Below, piece after piece: positions 47,489 through 60,476 of a stretch of 64,000 nucleotides of DNA (the first letter of the stretch is position 1; every line of letters begins with the position of its first letter). The notes beneath the pieces were generated by a model. The model saw only the letters and a program-made list of their open reading frames with translations, had not been told where the DNA came from and did no database searches. The DNA is from Owenia fusiformis. Its lineage: Eukaryota > Annelida > Polychaeta > Sabellida > Oweniidae. Position numbers and translations under genes: made by a program. The stretch is taken from positions 16,541,513 to 16,605,512 of the forward strand of contig CAIIXF020000004.1 of NCBI GenBank assembly GCA_903813345.2, in the 5' to 3' direction.

Positions 47489-50400
47489 CCCGGAGTTAAC
47501 TGTTTATCTCTCAATTCAATTCATCATTTAAGTCCCAGGGACCTATTTACAATTATTTTCCATATACCTTTATACTCAATCAGCCAAGTAAACACTACAA
47601 ATGGGAGAACTAATCCATAGAAGACCATAATTCTACACGTTCACGTACAGGTTTTTCTCTGGGACTTATTACAATTATTTTCCGTATACCGTTATACTCA
47701 ATCAGCCAAGTAAACACTACAAATGGGAGAACTAATCCATAGAAGACCATAATTCTACACGTTCACGTACAGATTTTTCTCTGGGACTTATTACAATTAT
47801 TTTCCGTATACCTTTATACTCAATCAGCCAAGTAAACACTGCAAATGGGAGAACTAATCCATAGAAGACCATAATTCTACACGTTTACGTACAGGTTTTT
47901 CTCTGGGACTTATTACAATTATTTTCCGTATGCCTTTATACTCAATCAGCCAAGTAAACACTACAAATGGGAGAACTCATCCATAGAAGACCATAATTCT
48001 ACACGTTCACGTGCAGGTTTTTCTCTGGGACTTATTACAATTATTTTCCGTATACCTTTATACTCAATCAGCCAAGTAAACACTACAAATGGGAGAACTA
48101 ATCCATAGAAGACCATAATTCTACACGTTCACGTACAAGTTTTTCTCTGGGACTTATTACAATTATTTTCCGTATACATTTATACTCAATCAGCCAAGTA
48201 AACACTACAAATGGGAGAACTAATCCATAGAAGACCATAATTCTACACGTTCACGAACAAGTTTTTCTCTGGGACTTATTACAATTATTTTCCGTATACC
48301 TTTATACTCAATCAGCCAAGTAAACACTACAAATGGGAGAACTTATCCATAGAAGACCATTATTCTACACGTTCACGAACAAGTTTTTCTCTGGGACTTA
48401 TTACAATTATTTTCCGTATACCTTTATACTCAATCGGCCAAGTAAACACTACAAATGGGAGAACTATTCCATAGAAGACCATAATTCTACACGTTCACGT
48501 ACAGGTTTTTCTCTGGGACTTATTACAATTATTTTCCGTATACCTTTATACTCAATCAGCCAAGTAAACACTACAAATGGGAGAACTAATCCATAGAATA
48601 CCATAATTCTACACGTTCACGTACAATTTTTCTCTGGGACTTATTACAATTATTTTCCGTATACCTTTATACTCAATCAGCCAAGTAAACACTACAAATG
48701 GGAGAACTAATCCATAGAAGACCATAATTCTACACGTTCACGTACAAGTTTTTCTCTGGGACTTATTACAATTATTTTCCGCATACCTTTATACTCAATC
48801 AGCCAAGTAAACACTACAAATGGGAGAACTAATCCATAGAAGACCATAATTCTACACGTTCACGTACAGGTTTTTCTCTGGGACTTATTACAATTATTTT
48901 ACGTATACCTTTATACTCAATCAGCCAAGTAAACACTACAAATGGGATAACTAATCCATAGAAGACCATAATTCTACACGTTCACGTACAAGTTTTTCTC
49001 TGGGACTTATTACAATTATTTTCCGTATACATTTATACTCAATCAGCCAAGTAAACACTACAAATGGGAGAACTAATCCATAGAAGACCATAATTCTACA
49101 CGTTCACGTACAAGTTTTTCTCTGGGACTTATTACAATTATTTTCCGTATACCTTTATACTCAATCGGTCAAGTAAACACTACAAATGGGAGAACTAATC
49201 CATAGAAGACCATAATTCTACACGTTCACGTACAGGTTTTTCTCTGGGACTTATTACAATTATTTTCCGTATACCTTTATACTCAATCAGCCAATTAAAC
49301 ACTGCAAATGGGAGAACTAATCCATAGAAGACCCTAATTTTACACGTTCACGTACAGGTTTTTCTCTGGGACTTATTACAATTATTTTCTGTATACCTTT
49401 ATACTCAATCAGCCAAGTAAACACTACAAATGGGAGAACTAATCCATAGAAGACCATAATTCTACACGTTCACGTACAGGTTTTTCTCTGGGACTTATTA
49501 CAATTATTTTCCGTATACCTTTATACTCAATAAGCCAAGTAAACACTACAAATGGGAGAACTAATCCATAGAAGACCATAATTCTACACGTTCACGTACA
49601 AGTTTTTCTCTGGGACTTATTACAATTATTTTCCGTATACATTTATACTCAATCAGCCAAGTAAACACTACAAATGGGAGAACTAATCCATAGAAGACCA
49701 TAATTCTACACGTTCACGTACAGGTTTTTCTCTGGGTCTTATTACAATTATTTTCCGTATACCTTTATACTCAATCAGCCAAGTAAACACTACAAATGGG
49801 AGAACTAATCCATAGAATACCATAATTCTACACGTTCACGTACAGTTTTTCTCTGGGACTTATTACAATTATTTTCCGTATACCTTTATACTCAATCAGC
49901 CAAGTAAACACTACAAATGGGAGAACTAATCCATAGAAGACCATAATTCTACACGTTCACGTACAAGTTTTTCTCTGGGACTTATTACAATTATTTTCCG
50001 CATACCTTTATACTCAATCAGCCAAGTAAACACTACAAATGGGAGAACTAATCCATAGAAGACCATAATTCTACACGTTCACGTACAGGTTTTTCTCTGG
50101 GACTTATTACAATTATTTTCCGTATACCTTTATACTCAATCAGCCAAGTAAACACTACAAATGGGAGAACTAATCCATAGAAGACCATAATTCTACACGT
50201 TCACGTACAAGTTTTTCTCTGGGATTTTATTACAATTATTTTCCGTATACATTTATACTCAATCAGCCAAGTAAACACTACAAATGGGAGAACTAATCCA
50301 TAGAATACCATAATTCTACACGTTCACGTACAAGTTTTTCTCTGGGACTTATTACAATTATTTTCCGTATACCCTTATACTCAATCGGTCAAGTAAACAC

Positions 50401-52285
50401 TACAAATGGGAGAACTAATCCATAGAAGACCATAATTCTACACGTTCACGTACAGGTTTTTCTCTGGGACTTATTACAATTATTTTCCGTATACCTTTAT
50501 ACTCAATCAGCCAATTAAACACTGCAAATGGGAGAACTAATCCATAGAAGACCCTAATTCTACACGTTCACGTACAGGTTTTTCTCTGGGACTTATTACA
50601 ATTATTTTCCGTATACCTTTATACTCAATCAGCCAAGTAAACACTACAACTGGGAGAACTAATCCATAGAAGACCATAATTCTACACGTTCACGTACAGG
50701 TTTTTCTCTGGGACTTATTACAATTATTTTCCGTATACCTTTATACTCAATCAGCCAAGTAAACACTACAAATGGGAGAACTAATCCATAGAAGACCATA
50801 ATTCTACACGTTCACGTACAAGTTTTTCTCTGGGACTTATTACAATTATTTTCCGTATACATTTATACTCAATCAGCCAAGTAAACACTACAAATGGGAG
50901 AACTAATCCATAGAAGACCATAATTCTACACGTTCACGTACAGGTTTTTCTCTGGGACTTATTACAATTATTTTCCGTATACCTTTATACTCAATCAGCC
51001 AAGTAAACACTACAAATGGGAGAACTTATCCATAGAAGACCATAATTCTACACGTTCACGAACAAGTTTTTCTCTGGGACTTATTACAATTATTTTCCGT
51101 ATACCTTTATACTCAATCAGCCAAGTAAACACTACAAATGGGAGAACTAATCCATAGAAGACCATAATTCTACACGTTCACGTACAGGTTTTTCTCTGGG
51201 ACTTATTACAATTATTTCCCGTATACCTTAATACTCAATCGGCCAAGTAAACACTACAAATGGGAGAACTAATCCATAGAAGACCATAATTCTACACGTT
51301 CACGTACAAGTTTTTCTCGGGGACTTATTACAATTATTTTCCGTATACCTTTATACTCAATCGGCCAAGTAAACACTACAAATGGGAGAACTAATCCATA
51401 GAAGACCATAATTCTACACGTTCACGTACAGGTTTTTCTCTGGGACTTATTACAATTATTTTCCGTATACCGTTATACTCAATCAGCCAAGTAAACACTA
51501 CAAATGGGAGAACTAATCCATAGAAGACCATAATTCTACACGTTCACGTACAAGTTTTTCTCTGGGACTTATTACAATTATTTTCCGTATACATTTATAC
51601 TCAATCAGCCAAGTAAACACTACAAATGGGAGAACTAATCCATAGAAGACCATAATTCTTCACGTTCACGTACAGGTTTTTCTCTGGGACTTATTACAAT
51701 TATTTTCCGTATACCTTTATACTCAATCAGCCAAGTAAACACTACAAATGGGAGAACTTATCCATAGAAGACCATAATTCTACACGTTCACGAACAAGTT
51801 TTTCTCTGGGACTTATTACAATTATTTTCCGTATACCTTTATACTCAATCGGCCAAGTAAACACTACAAATGGGAGAACTAATCCATAGAAGACCATAAT
51901 TCTACACGTTCACGTACAGGTTTTTCTCTGGGACTTATTACAATTATTTTCCGTATACCTTTATACTCAATCAGCCAAGTAAACACTACAAATGGTAGAA
52001 CTAATCCATAGACGACCATAATTCTACACGTTCACGTACAGGTTTTTCTCTGGGACTTATTACAATTATTTTCCGTATACCTTTATACTCAATCAGCCAA
52101 GTAAACACTACAAATGGGAGAACTAATTCATAGAAGACCATAATTCTACACGTTCACGTACAGGTTTTTCTCTGGGACTTATTACAGTTATTTTCCGTAT
52201 ACCTTTATACTCAATCGGCCAAGTAAACACTACGTATGCGAGAACTAATCCACAGAGGACCATAATTCTACACGTTCACGTACGT
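47489..52285. repeat. 122-bp satellite array, part 2
   Basis: About 39 further units. It begins with a second copy of the array's left flank (CCCGGAGTTAACTGTTTATC ... AGTCCCAGGGACC). It shows a higher-order pattern: variant units recur about 1219 bases (10 units) apart between 48.5 and 50.9 kb. It ends at CACGTTCACGTACGTAACTT, the right end of the small TIR element. Confidence 0.96.
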
Positions 52286-52371
52286 AACTTAACCTTTCTA
52301 TTTACATTGAATGTCACAGCAGACAAAAAAGTTTGTTGGCAATTTTGAATGAAATATATAGGAATGTTATA

Positions 52372-52822
52372 AAGGGGGAGGGAAAGTATCGCAACAGATT
52401 TCGGACAGTCATATGTTGGAATTTGGCTATTTTCTGAGGATTTAAACAGGTGCATATGTTAGGTCAATGCATTACCTCCAGGAAAAGCACTCATAGAGAT
52501 GATTAAATAATTTCGACTTTGAGACAGGGAAGATGCAAACAACCCACCCACATGTTTTTTCTGAAATGTTGTTCTGATTTTCAACCCCTTCCAACCCTGC
52601 TTTTTTAATTTTTCTTGCATCAATATGTTGCGTTTTGACACACAGTAGGCCCTTTTAAAGGAATAATTGATTCCTTCGGGGGTTTTAAAGATATCCATTA
52701 TGGGTGACCAAAACTAGCTGAAAGCAATGGATCGCACCCAGTTTCCCATAAGGGAAAATAATATGGGAAATATTGTTTTCCACTTTATCTAAATCTGTTG
52801 CGATACTTTCCCTCCTCCTTTT
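52372..52822. mobile_element. Long-inverted-repeat element downstream of copy B, right arm mostly deleted
   Basis: Left arm intact (GGGGGAGGGAAAGTATCGCA). On the right, CCACTTTATCTAAA joins directly to TCTGTTGCGATACTTTCCCT, removing about 250 bases present in block A (about 15900-16150). It lacks the MITE found at 15148-15761. Confidence 0.78.
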
Positions 52823-53989
52823 ACACATTGAATTATTTTCCTGTCATGTTACTGGTAGATGAGAAAAAGTCAATAAATTATCACTTTACTAACCTCATAT
52901 ATCTTAACTATATGTAAGGTTTATTCCCTTGGCCAGAGTGATTTCAGATGTTTCATGCTGAAATTGATTACATTTTCAACAGGTCTAAACCATGGTTGAT
53001 ATAATATGCTACTACATACATTAGTTTTTCTTTGACATCTACTAAGAATTTACTGAGAATCTTTAACAGGAAGTGTGAAGTTGTCTGGTTTAGATTATCA
53101 CAAATACATTTCGGCAACCCGTTCAAAATTAGGTGCATGAAGATGAGCTTGCAAGAGAAGTCGAGACCTAATAAAGACGGTTAAAAGGAATTTCTAAATA
53201 ACGAGGCATGGCATTTAGTTTTGAAGTTGATAAGATATAAGCGGGGCTTCCATCACCTTTTACTATTATTTAAATCTTGAAATTGGCTGACCAATTTTAT
53301 GATCTGGTGAAAGGTTTTTCGAAAGAGCAACTCCATTGAAAATTGTTGATTTCTTAGCCAAAGCACTTGTTTGGAGGGGAATCTTATAATCCCTGTGACT
53401 CCTTAGTAATGATCGCACTTGAATGTCGTTCTCGAAAGATCTGACAAGATTACAAATGAAAGGAGGAAAGCTGTGACATCTTGATGTATATATTATATCT
53501 TACTGTACCGTCAGATGATGCAAGATCGATGTAGCACATATTAATTATTTATTCACTTACATGGTTGTATTATGTGGGTGGAAGTAGCATCAGATGGAAC
53601 TGCAAGATCTTAAATATTTGCTATTGTCTATATCATCATATAGAGAAACGGCGTCGTTTTAATCTTACATATTGTTGTATTATGTGAGAAGTGTTTCTCT
53701 CTGAGCTAGAGTACATATGATTGCCGTACCAAACAATGGTTATATCTGCAAAATCAAACATTGATGCTTGATATGTAATAAGAGAGCATTTGAATATTTC
53801 TGCTGAGAAAGAAGATCACATTATTCTGGATAATATAATTTTCAAGTTAGTGCATCCTCCAACCCTTCCCGAACGCCAAAACATCTCCGTCGAATTATGT
53901 CGTATTTAGACTTTAAAAATGTTATTTAAAACCAGAAGGCTGTATTTATTTCTACCTAAGATTCAGAGCTTCACCTTCCGTTTCAATAT

Positions 53990-55750
53990 CAGATTAAGCT
54001 TTCTTTCATTTATGTATTCACGGACTTTCCGCAAGTTTGTCATTTGAGCGACCATATGCAGAGTAAGCCAAAAAGGTAACTTCGTCTTCCATAATGAATT
54101 TTAACTCATATTTAGCACAATTAAACCTTGTGCAATGTTCCTTCATTTTACTAAGTTTCGTATGTCTACGATGTGTGGTCACGATTTTATGGCTATTTTA
54201 AAAACATGCTCAAAATGCGGAAAATCACCGATATGAATCCCTTAACTTTTATATTTGGAGCCATTTCATAGATACTGTCTACATTTACAACACTATGGGC
54301 ATGGGCATAGTGAGAGTGGGTTTGTGGGCCTCGTGCAAACTCCCATTCTCCTTGAGCCCCCTAACACTCCCTTGTTATCCCTTGTCAACAAACTAAAGGC
54401 CGGGAACGAACCCCACTTTCAGAAAGGTGACTATTTTCGCGCGAACAATGCATCACATATCTACACTAACTATTTGATGAACTTTGAAACCTTTAAAAAA
54501 CATCCCCTATACAACGTCATATTCAACCAATGGACATCAGCTTGGCTTCTTCAGCACCCGCACCATTTCACCTTCACCAGTGGTCGAGGAGTAAGACACT
54601 ATTTTTATTTATATTATCCAAATCTTATAATTACTAATGACTTCAGTGCAATTTGCTTGAATTGATTATTATTCTGCCTGGACATGATCACTTTATATGC
54701 ACAACGTATTCATTACATTCTTAACCCTAATGGCTGCAAGCTTTTAATAACCTTTTTAAGTCACAAGGGGGGGGGGGTCACTCGGACACATGAAAATTGT
54801 TAATTTTCTTTCAAAATACTGTTTGGTGCCCAAAATGCTATATTTTCTAAAAAATAATCTATTATCTTTCAAATAAACTAAAAGCCAAGGCAATGGCTTT
54901 TCGAGAACTGAAGTTAATGTGCACCTTCAAATATAGCAGGTATAGCGAAAACCAAATGACATCAAATGTACTTAGGTGGTTCAAAAAGTTTTGCAGTTGA
55001 TGCCATAACTTCAAGGAAAATAGGACTTTTACAATGAAACTTGGTACACATATGTGTTATTTTGATTGGTTCTTGAGATATGGTTGCTATGGTAACCAGA
55101 GTGGTGGGTACCATGTTCAACCCGAAATTACGTTTTTCCAAATAGTTGCTTGAATAAACTCTTTGTAAAGTGGCAATTACCAGGTGTAATATAAGTGTCT
55201 TTGGGTGGCTATTTTTCTTCAAATTCTTCAATTTTTCTAATTGTCTCTATGATATCACAATAGACAAGTGGCACGATAAGTTCCTTTGTAATGTATACTG
55301 TCCAAAACCCAGTTGAAAAATTGAGATGGAAAAGTGAGGAAATTTTGAATTTTTTTCCCAAAATTTTCAAAATGGCAGATGTTTCCACACCAACCAAATT
55401 GATGAAATGGAAGCATAGAAATATGATACAGTGCATGATTCAAAATGGCAAGACTTTGCAAGAGACTTATGAACTGGTTCAGGGAGCAATAAAATGTAAT
55501 TGAATAATCAACAATTTCAAGCTTGCCTTTGTTTTTGTCTTTGACATTCATATTTAAAGATGACAAACAACCATCATTGATTTATGCAGAGTAATGAAGA
55601 CGTTTACAGTAGGGATGTCCGTACTCCGGAAGCTTGGTTACAGGTATTACCAGTATTTCAATAAACAGATATCAAAACTAAGCAACGGATAATCAGTGTT
55701 TCAAACAGTTAAGGCAAAATGGGTAATGTCAATGCTGGTTTTAAGAAGTA
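53990..55750 (+). pseudogene. Decayed third SLC5A-like copy (exon 13-14 relic)
   Basis: Collinear fragments of the transporter gene. 53990-54060 resembles intron 12 (copy A 11290-11350). 54510-54600 resembles the 3' part of exon 13 up to its GTCGAGGA|gtaaga donor. 54600-54740 resembles intron 13. 55597-55750 resembles the end of exon 14 and the start of intron 14, including the GTTACAG|gtattacc donor. Exon 14 carries an internal 4-base insertion, and upstream exon 13 sequence is replaced by unrelated DNA. About 0.85 kb of foreign sequence (54750-55590) splits the two parts. Not expressible as a transporter. Confidence 0.75.
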
Positions 55751-56330
55751 TCAGTGTTGAACGTGGAAATATATAGTCATCATTTTTCCTATACGTTCTT
55801 ACATTTATTAGAATATAATAAAAGATTAGAGAAATTGGAGAGTTGTTATGATAACTTTATGCAAACGCCTCGTATAAATATATAATGGATTCTGATTTCC
55901 AATTAAGGATTGGGGATTACCAATATAACAAGCAAGATTATCTGTATCAAATATGGGCTCTTGGGCCATCCTAGAACATAGCTAAAATTAAACACGTAAT
56001 GAGCGACGTGTAATCGCTCATCTACACGTAAAAACCGATAACTTTCACGCTAACCCCCTGACGCTTACCTGTAGAAAGAAGACTTATCTGACGTCATTTT
56101 CCTGCGCGCGCATAGACATAGAAGTTCACATTCATGCTTTATTGAATCAAGGGCGAACGTAATACGGCGGAACGTTCGCAAAGTGGCGTTCGTTTTTTAC
56201 CGCATCCGATTTGAATTAGCCAATAAACATGATAGGGGTGTGAGAACTTTGAAATTTTTTCTAACGATGCGTCTTACCTCCCTTTGAACATAAGTCCAGA
56301 GCTGAATATGTCAGCACATGTTGATGATTG
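55751..56330. other. Intergenic, nothing assigned
   Basis: 56080-56160 (TGACGTCATTTTCCTGCGCGCG) resembles 58300-58360 (CGACGTCATTTCATCTGCGCGC), so a small dispersed repeat is likely. No coding evidence. Confidence 0.45.
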
Positions 56331-56334
56331 GTAA

Positions 56335-57033
56335 GTGAATTTACAAACTTCATCGAACGTACTCGAACGGGTCGGTTAGAACATGCTCAAAATGTTCTCG
56401 TGGTCGTCACGTTCTACAATTAGAACGAGTGACAACGTACTAACGACGAGCTGGACGTACTACGAACGGAACCGTCGTACTTCAATCCTACTAGGGACGT
56501 TTTTACAACGAGTTGAACTATCCGAGGACGTATTGAGAACGAGGTAGAACTAATTGCAAACGGGTTTAAACTGACTAAGAGCGTATTAAAGACTGCTTAT
56601 GAACGAGTTAGCAAAGCTATAGCTATCACACCAAACAAGTTGCCACTGCGTTCTTCAAAACTGGTTTTAAACTGTGTGCGAACGGAATGAACGTAGCTGC
56701 AACTTTCTAAGGTCTATTTACGAACTTCATGAACGTTCTCAGACGGGAAGGTGATTTCAGAAGTTTGGATCGATTCAAAATCCGATGGCGACCATACCGG
56801 TCTGTAATCAGGTCATGATGACCTTCTAGACTAAGGGACGCTTTATACGACGTTGCACACCGACGTGGTGCGACCTGGACGAACTGCGAGTGAGATGGAC
56901 GTATTGAATACTGTTTATGAACGAAGTAACTAATTATTTTAGACAAAATTCCCGACCACAGCCAGATTGAGCCCGTTTTACAACGTTTTCGTAGGACTGG
57001 CAAGAACGGGTAAGAACTAGTTTGGTGTGATAG
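56335..57033. mobile_element. AACG-rich quasi-repeat with a TIR element
   Basis: Inverted ends CTATCACACCAAACAAGTT (from 56613) and AACTAGTTTGGTGTGATAG (57015-57033) bound a MITE of about 420 bases. Inside it and in the 280 bases to its left, phrases such as GAACGAGTT, AACGGG and ACAAACTTCATCGAACGT recur in degenerate form. Confidence 0.55.
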
Positions 57034-57108
57034 GTGGATTACGTAACATATTTTCTATAGTTTAGTGAATTACGGTCACGAACCGTTCGGAAACAACTAG
57101 CCTTTCCC

Positions 57109-57132
57109 AATGGCCATGATATCATGGCCATT
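57109..57132. repeat. 24-base perfect palindrome
   Basis: The centre reads TGGCCATGATATCATGGCCA, extended by AA on the left and TT on the right. Too short and isolated to assign to an element. Confidence 0.9.
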
Positions 57133-58439
57133 ACGCATACCTTTATTTATAATGACGCAGCAGCAAACTGCGATAAACTATGCACCCTATCTTTATATGC
57201 TCCGAAATCACTCTGCTACGTTTTTAGTGAAGTAATTTGGTATTTCATGAGTAATTAGGAGATTTGTGTCAAGAATTTGGAACAAATTTTGAAAATTAAT
57301 ATCCTCCTTATGCGCATGCGCGGTAACGCATGTCAAACTTTTAACAAATCGAAATCATTATATCAATACTAGTTTAATAACATAAACGGACAATTAATTT
57401 AAAACGTTTAATCAACACTGTAATAGGACACGGTCCACTTTAAAACATGTCAAGTAAAACACGTTTAGCTTTAGCGAAACCTTATTATAATAATTTCGTT
57501 TCTTGGTGTTCATATAGATTTGCATATCGACCAGAGGAACAGGTTCAACGAAGTTGAAATTGCTTGGACATTATACTTATAGAACGAAGGATTTACGATA
57601 ATTAAGAACTCAAGAATTACAATTTCAACTGTATAAATGAGACAGGAAAGAAGTGGGCTGGTCAAATAAAGGGCAGGTCTCCAACTAACATCATAATTTT
57701 AACATTTATGAGTGCCGAATTCTGCGACAATCTATTCTATGGTATGCGAGATGTCCCTAGTAGGACTAGGGATATCTTGAAGTCTAGAAACAACAGTTAA
57801 AACTAAGATTGTCCGCGTCCGTTTTGATTGCGCTGACGAGAAACCAACGGGGTCTTCTCATATGCATAATTAGGTCATCTTATACTCCGCTATAGAGCTG
57901 GGTAAGGGGGGTAACACTGACTGACAGAAAACACAATCTCCACTTCAAGTACATTTCCCTGTTTGTTCGTATTAACCCTTATTTATATATGCATATTTAA
58001 GTTAATCAGTGATGTAGCTAATGATGTGAACGGATTGCAATGCCATAGAGTAAAATAACCGCAAAACGGTACAGAAAAAGGTACCTAGGTCTGAGAAAAA
58101 CTACCCCCCCCCCCTATACACCATTGTCTAATGAAGACCAAACAAAGTCCCGGATGTCGTGTCGTTTCTCGTTTCGTTTGGTACGCAACTAAGCCCCGGA
58201 TATTAAATAAGCCCTTGGTTGAATACGCGTCTGTAAATTGCACCAATATGATAATCTCATGTAAAAACCTGTAAACTCCACGCTGGCCCACAGAAAATAA
58301 ACAAATCCGACGTCATTTCATCTGCGCGCCCATTGAAGTTCAGGTTCAAGTTTTGTTAAATGCGTGTAGATTTCCCTCTCTACTGATTGAAATGTAAATT
58401 GACTTCATTTCCTATGCCTCCAATTTTTTCCTCAATTAC
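57133..58439. other. Intergenic, nothing assigned
   Basis: No gene; short poly-C run at about 58106; see the small repeat noted for 58300-58360. Confidence 0.5.
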
Positions 58440-59035
58440 AGTAGGTTGAAAATTGATGATAAATGGGAAATGGTAGGTTTGCCGCAAGACATACTCATCC
58501 ATCTTAGTTCTTGTAATAATTCCAAGGTAGGTAGTCAATTGGATAATTTCTCTTTCATTAACGATCCATTTTGTGACTGTGGAGCTCGAGAGACAGCACA
58601 ACATAAATTCCTGTCCTGCCCTCTGAGAGAAACAAATGCGCAAGCGGTGGTCAAACATGAACTAAACTTAGATGTAACTAAATACAAAACATTAAGAAAT
58701 AAGACAAATTTCCTACTTTTTGGCGACAAGGATCTGGCAAATGAAAACAATTCCAAAATCTTTAGGCAGTTTTAAATTTCATTAAACACAATCAATCAAT
58801 CGATAACAGTAATTCAAATTCAGGGCACCAACGGGGGTACAGACAGGTAGAAAAACAGATTGTATCTAAGTTCTATATTTCTTATACTAACTATGACTAT
58901 GTAATTATATTGTAATTTAAATTCACTCAAAGCGGCAGTAAAAATGCCCATTCTGGGCGATTACGTCCTGAATAACAATGTAAAATTTATGATTTTGAGA
59001 AATAAAGAGTATTTATTATTTAAAAAATCACGATA
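58440..59035 (+). pseudogene. LINE 3' end fragment (zinc-knuckle C-terminus and 3' UTR)
   Basis: Open for 109 codons to 58775. Contains FCDCGARETAQHKFLSCPLR, the CxC ... E ... H ... C motif near the C-terminus of many non-LTR retrotransposons, then NFLLFGDKDLANENNSKIFR, also typical of that tail. AATAAAGAG lies near 59001. The RT domain is absent. Confidence 0.75.
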
Positions 59036-59059
59036 CCCCCCAGTGACCTTTGTAAGTCG

Positions 59060-59976
59060 GTAAACACAATCCTTTAGAAAAAGATGACCACCATGGGATT
59101 ATGCTTATGACATCACTCAGAATAACGTTTGATATCTTCTAGTTAAACAGAAGTAAAAACAAGCCACACGTTAAAAACATATTCCCCAACTGCAGGGCGC
59201 ATCCATACTCGTTTCCCAGTTTGATTTTCAATCAATGAAAACATCATACCTTGAAAATCCAAGATGGGGAGCATCTCTGAAATCATACTCCTCTGTCCAC
59301 TCGTACATGTTAGCACAAGAGGCAATAACCCATAACGTAGAATCAGGCCGTAACTTCTACGTCACAGCAATCGATATTCGTAGAGCTTTTGACGATGTGG
59401 ATTAACGGGCTGTTCTAGAAGTTATATAACATTGGAATCTGTGGCAAATTATGGCGCATCCTTTTCGATTCCTACAATACATATGCAAAGTACGTATAGG
59501 GGGGTCCACCAGGGCTTCTCTACCAGCTGTACAGTGCTGACGTTATAGAAGAACTTAGTGGTATACATAGGTGCAAAGATTAATATGATATTGATGTGAC
59601 ATCCGGCGTATACTGACGATATGACAACCATTGCCACAGATATTAATAGTATGAATATTCCTTTATACGCGGTATACAATCATAGCCTCAAGTGGAGATA
59701 TGAAATACATCCTGGAAAATGCAAAACCCTGACATTTGGAAAGAAAAGAGGAAATCATACAAATGACGTCATGATCAATGATATTCCAGTACAAACAACA
59801 AATAGCACTATTCATCTCGGCCTGCCCCTTACAAATAATTCTACGTCGGGTCCCAATACGTTGCTGATATTATTAACAAGGGATTACGTTCCAATTTTTG
59901 AAGTGACTGCTGTCCATCTCCCTTGATTAATACAAATGTAGACGAACTGTTGCAGTTGAGCCATTATATTTTCCTG
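59060..59976 (+). pseudogene. LINE reverse-transcriptase fragment, second degraded copy
   Basis: Same element as 16941-18480, beginning DPLEKDDHHGIMLMTSL, with many frameshifts, deletions around motif B, YADD changed to YTDD, and a 72-base insertion bounded by GCATC (about 59201-59270). The tail GKCKTLTFGKKRG is preserved. It ends in the same sequence as the first copy (CCATTATATTTTCCTG) before the N gap. Confidence 0.85.
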
Positions 59977-60476
59977 NNNNNNNNNNNNNNNNNNNNNNNN
60001 NNNNNNNNNNNNNNNNNNNNNNNNNNNNNNNNNNNNNNNNNNNNNNNNNNNNNNNNNNNNNNNNNNNNNNNNNNNNNNNNNNNNNNNNNNNNNNNNNNNN
60101 NNNNNNNNNNNNNNNNNNNNNNNNNNNNNNNNNNNNNNNNNNNNNNNNNNNNNNNNNNNNNNNNNNNNNNNNNNNNNNNNNNNNNNNNNNNNNNNNNNNN
60201 NNNNNNNNNNNNNNNNNNNNNNNNNNNNNNNNNNNNNNNNNNNNNNNNNNNNNNNNNNNNNNNNNNNNNNNNNNNNNNNNNNNNNNNNNNNNNNNNNNNN
60301 NNNNNNNNNNNNNNNNNNNNNNNNNNNNNNNNNNNNNNNNNNNNNNNNNNNNNNNNNNNNNNNNNNNNNNNNNNNNNNNNNNNNNNNNNNNNNNNNNNNN
60401 NNNNNNNNNNNNNNNNNNNNNNNNNNNNNNNNNNNNNNNNNNNNNNNNNNNNNNNNNNNNNNNNNNNNNNNNNNNN
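59977..60476. other. Assembly gap (500 N)
   Basis: Exactly 500 Ns of placeholder. It cuts the sequence right at the shared end of the second LINE fragment. Confidence 0.99.

Larger units (their letters stand above)
31561..53590. repeat. Tandem segmental duplication, block B
   Basis: Partner of block A. It is longer mainly because of the 122-bp satellite (about 45070-52285), which is represented in block A by one partial unit. Homology fades after gaagtagcatcaga at about 53590. Confidence 0.93.

Noticed and set aside
46957-47514. Open frame across the N gap (also those at 59923-60600 and 59927-60508)
   Set aside because: They exist only because Ns cannot make stop codons.
45050-52285. CRISPR-like array
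   Set aside because: Direct tandem 122-base units without unique spacers, in intron-bearing eukaryotic DNA.
54255-54665. 136-codon open frame
   Set aside because: It reads a different frame from the transporter over the exon 13 relic and shows no motif.
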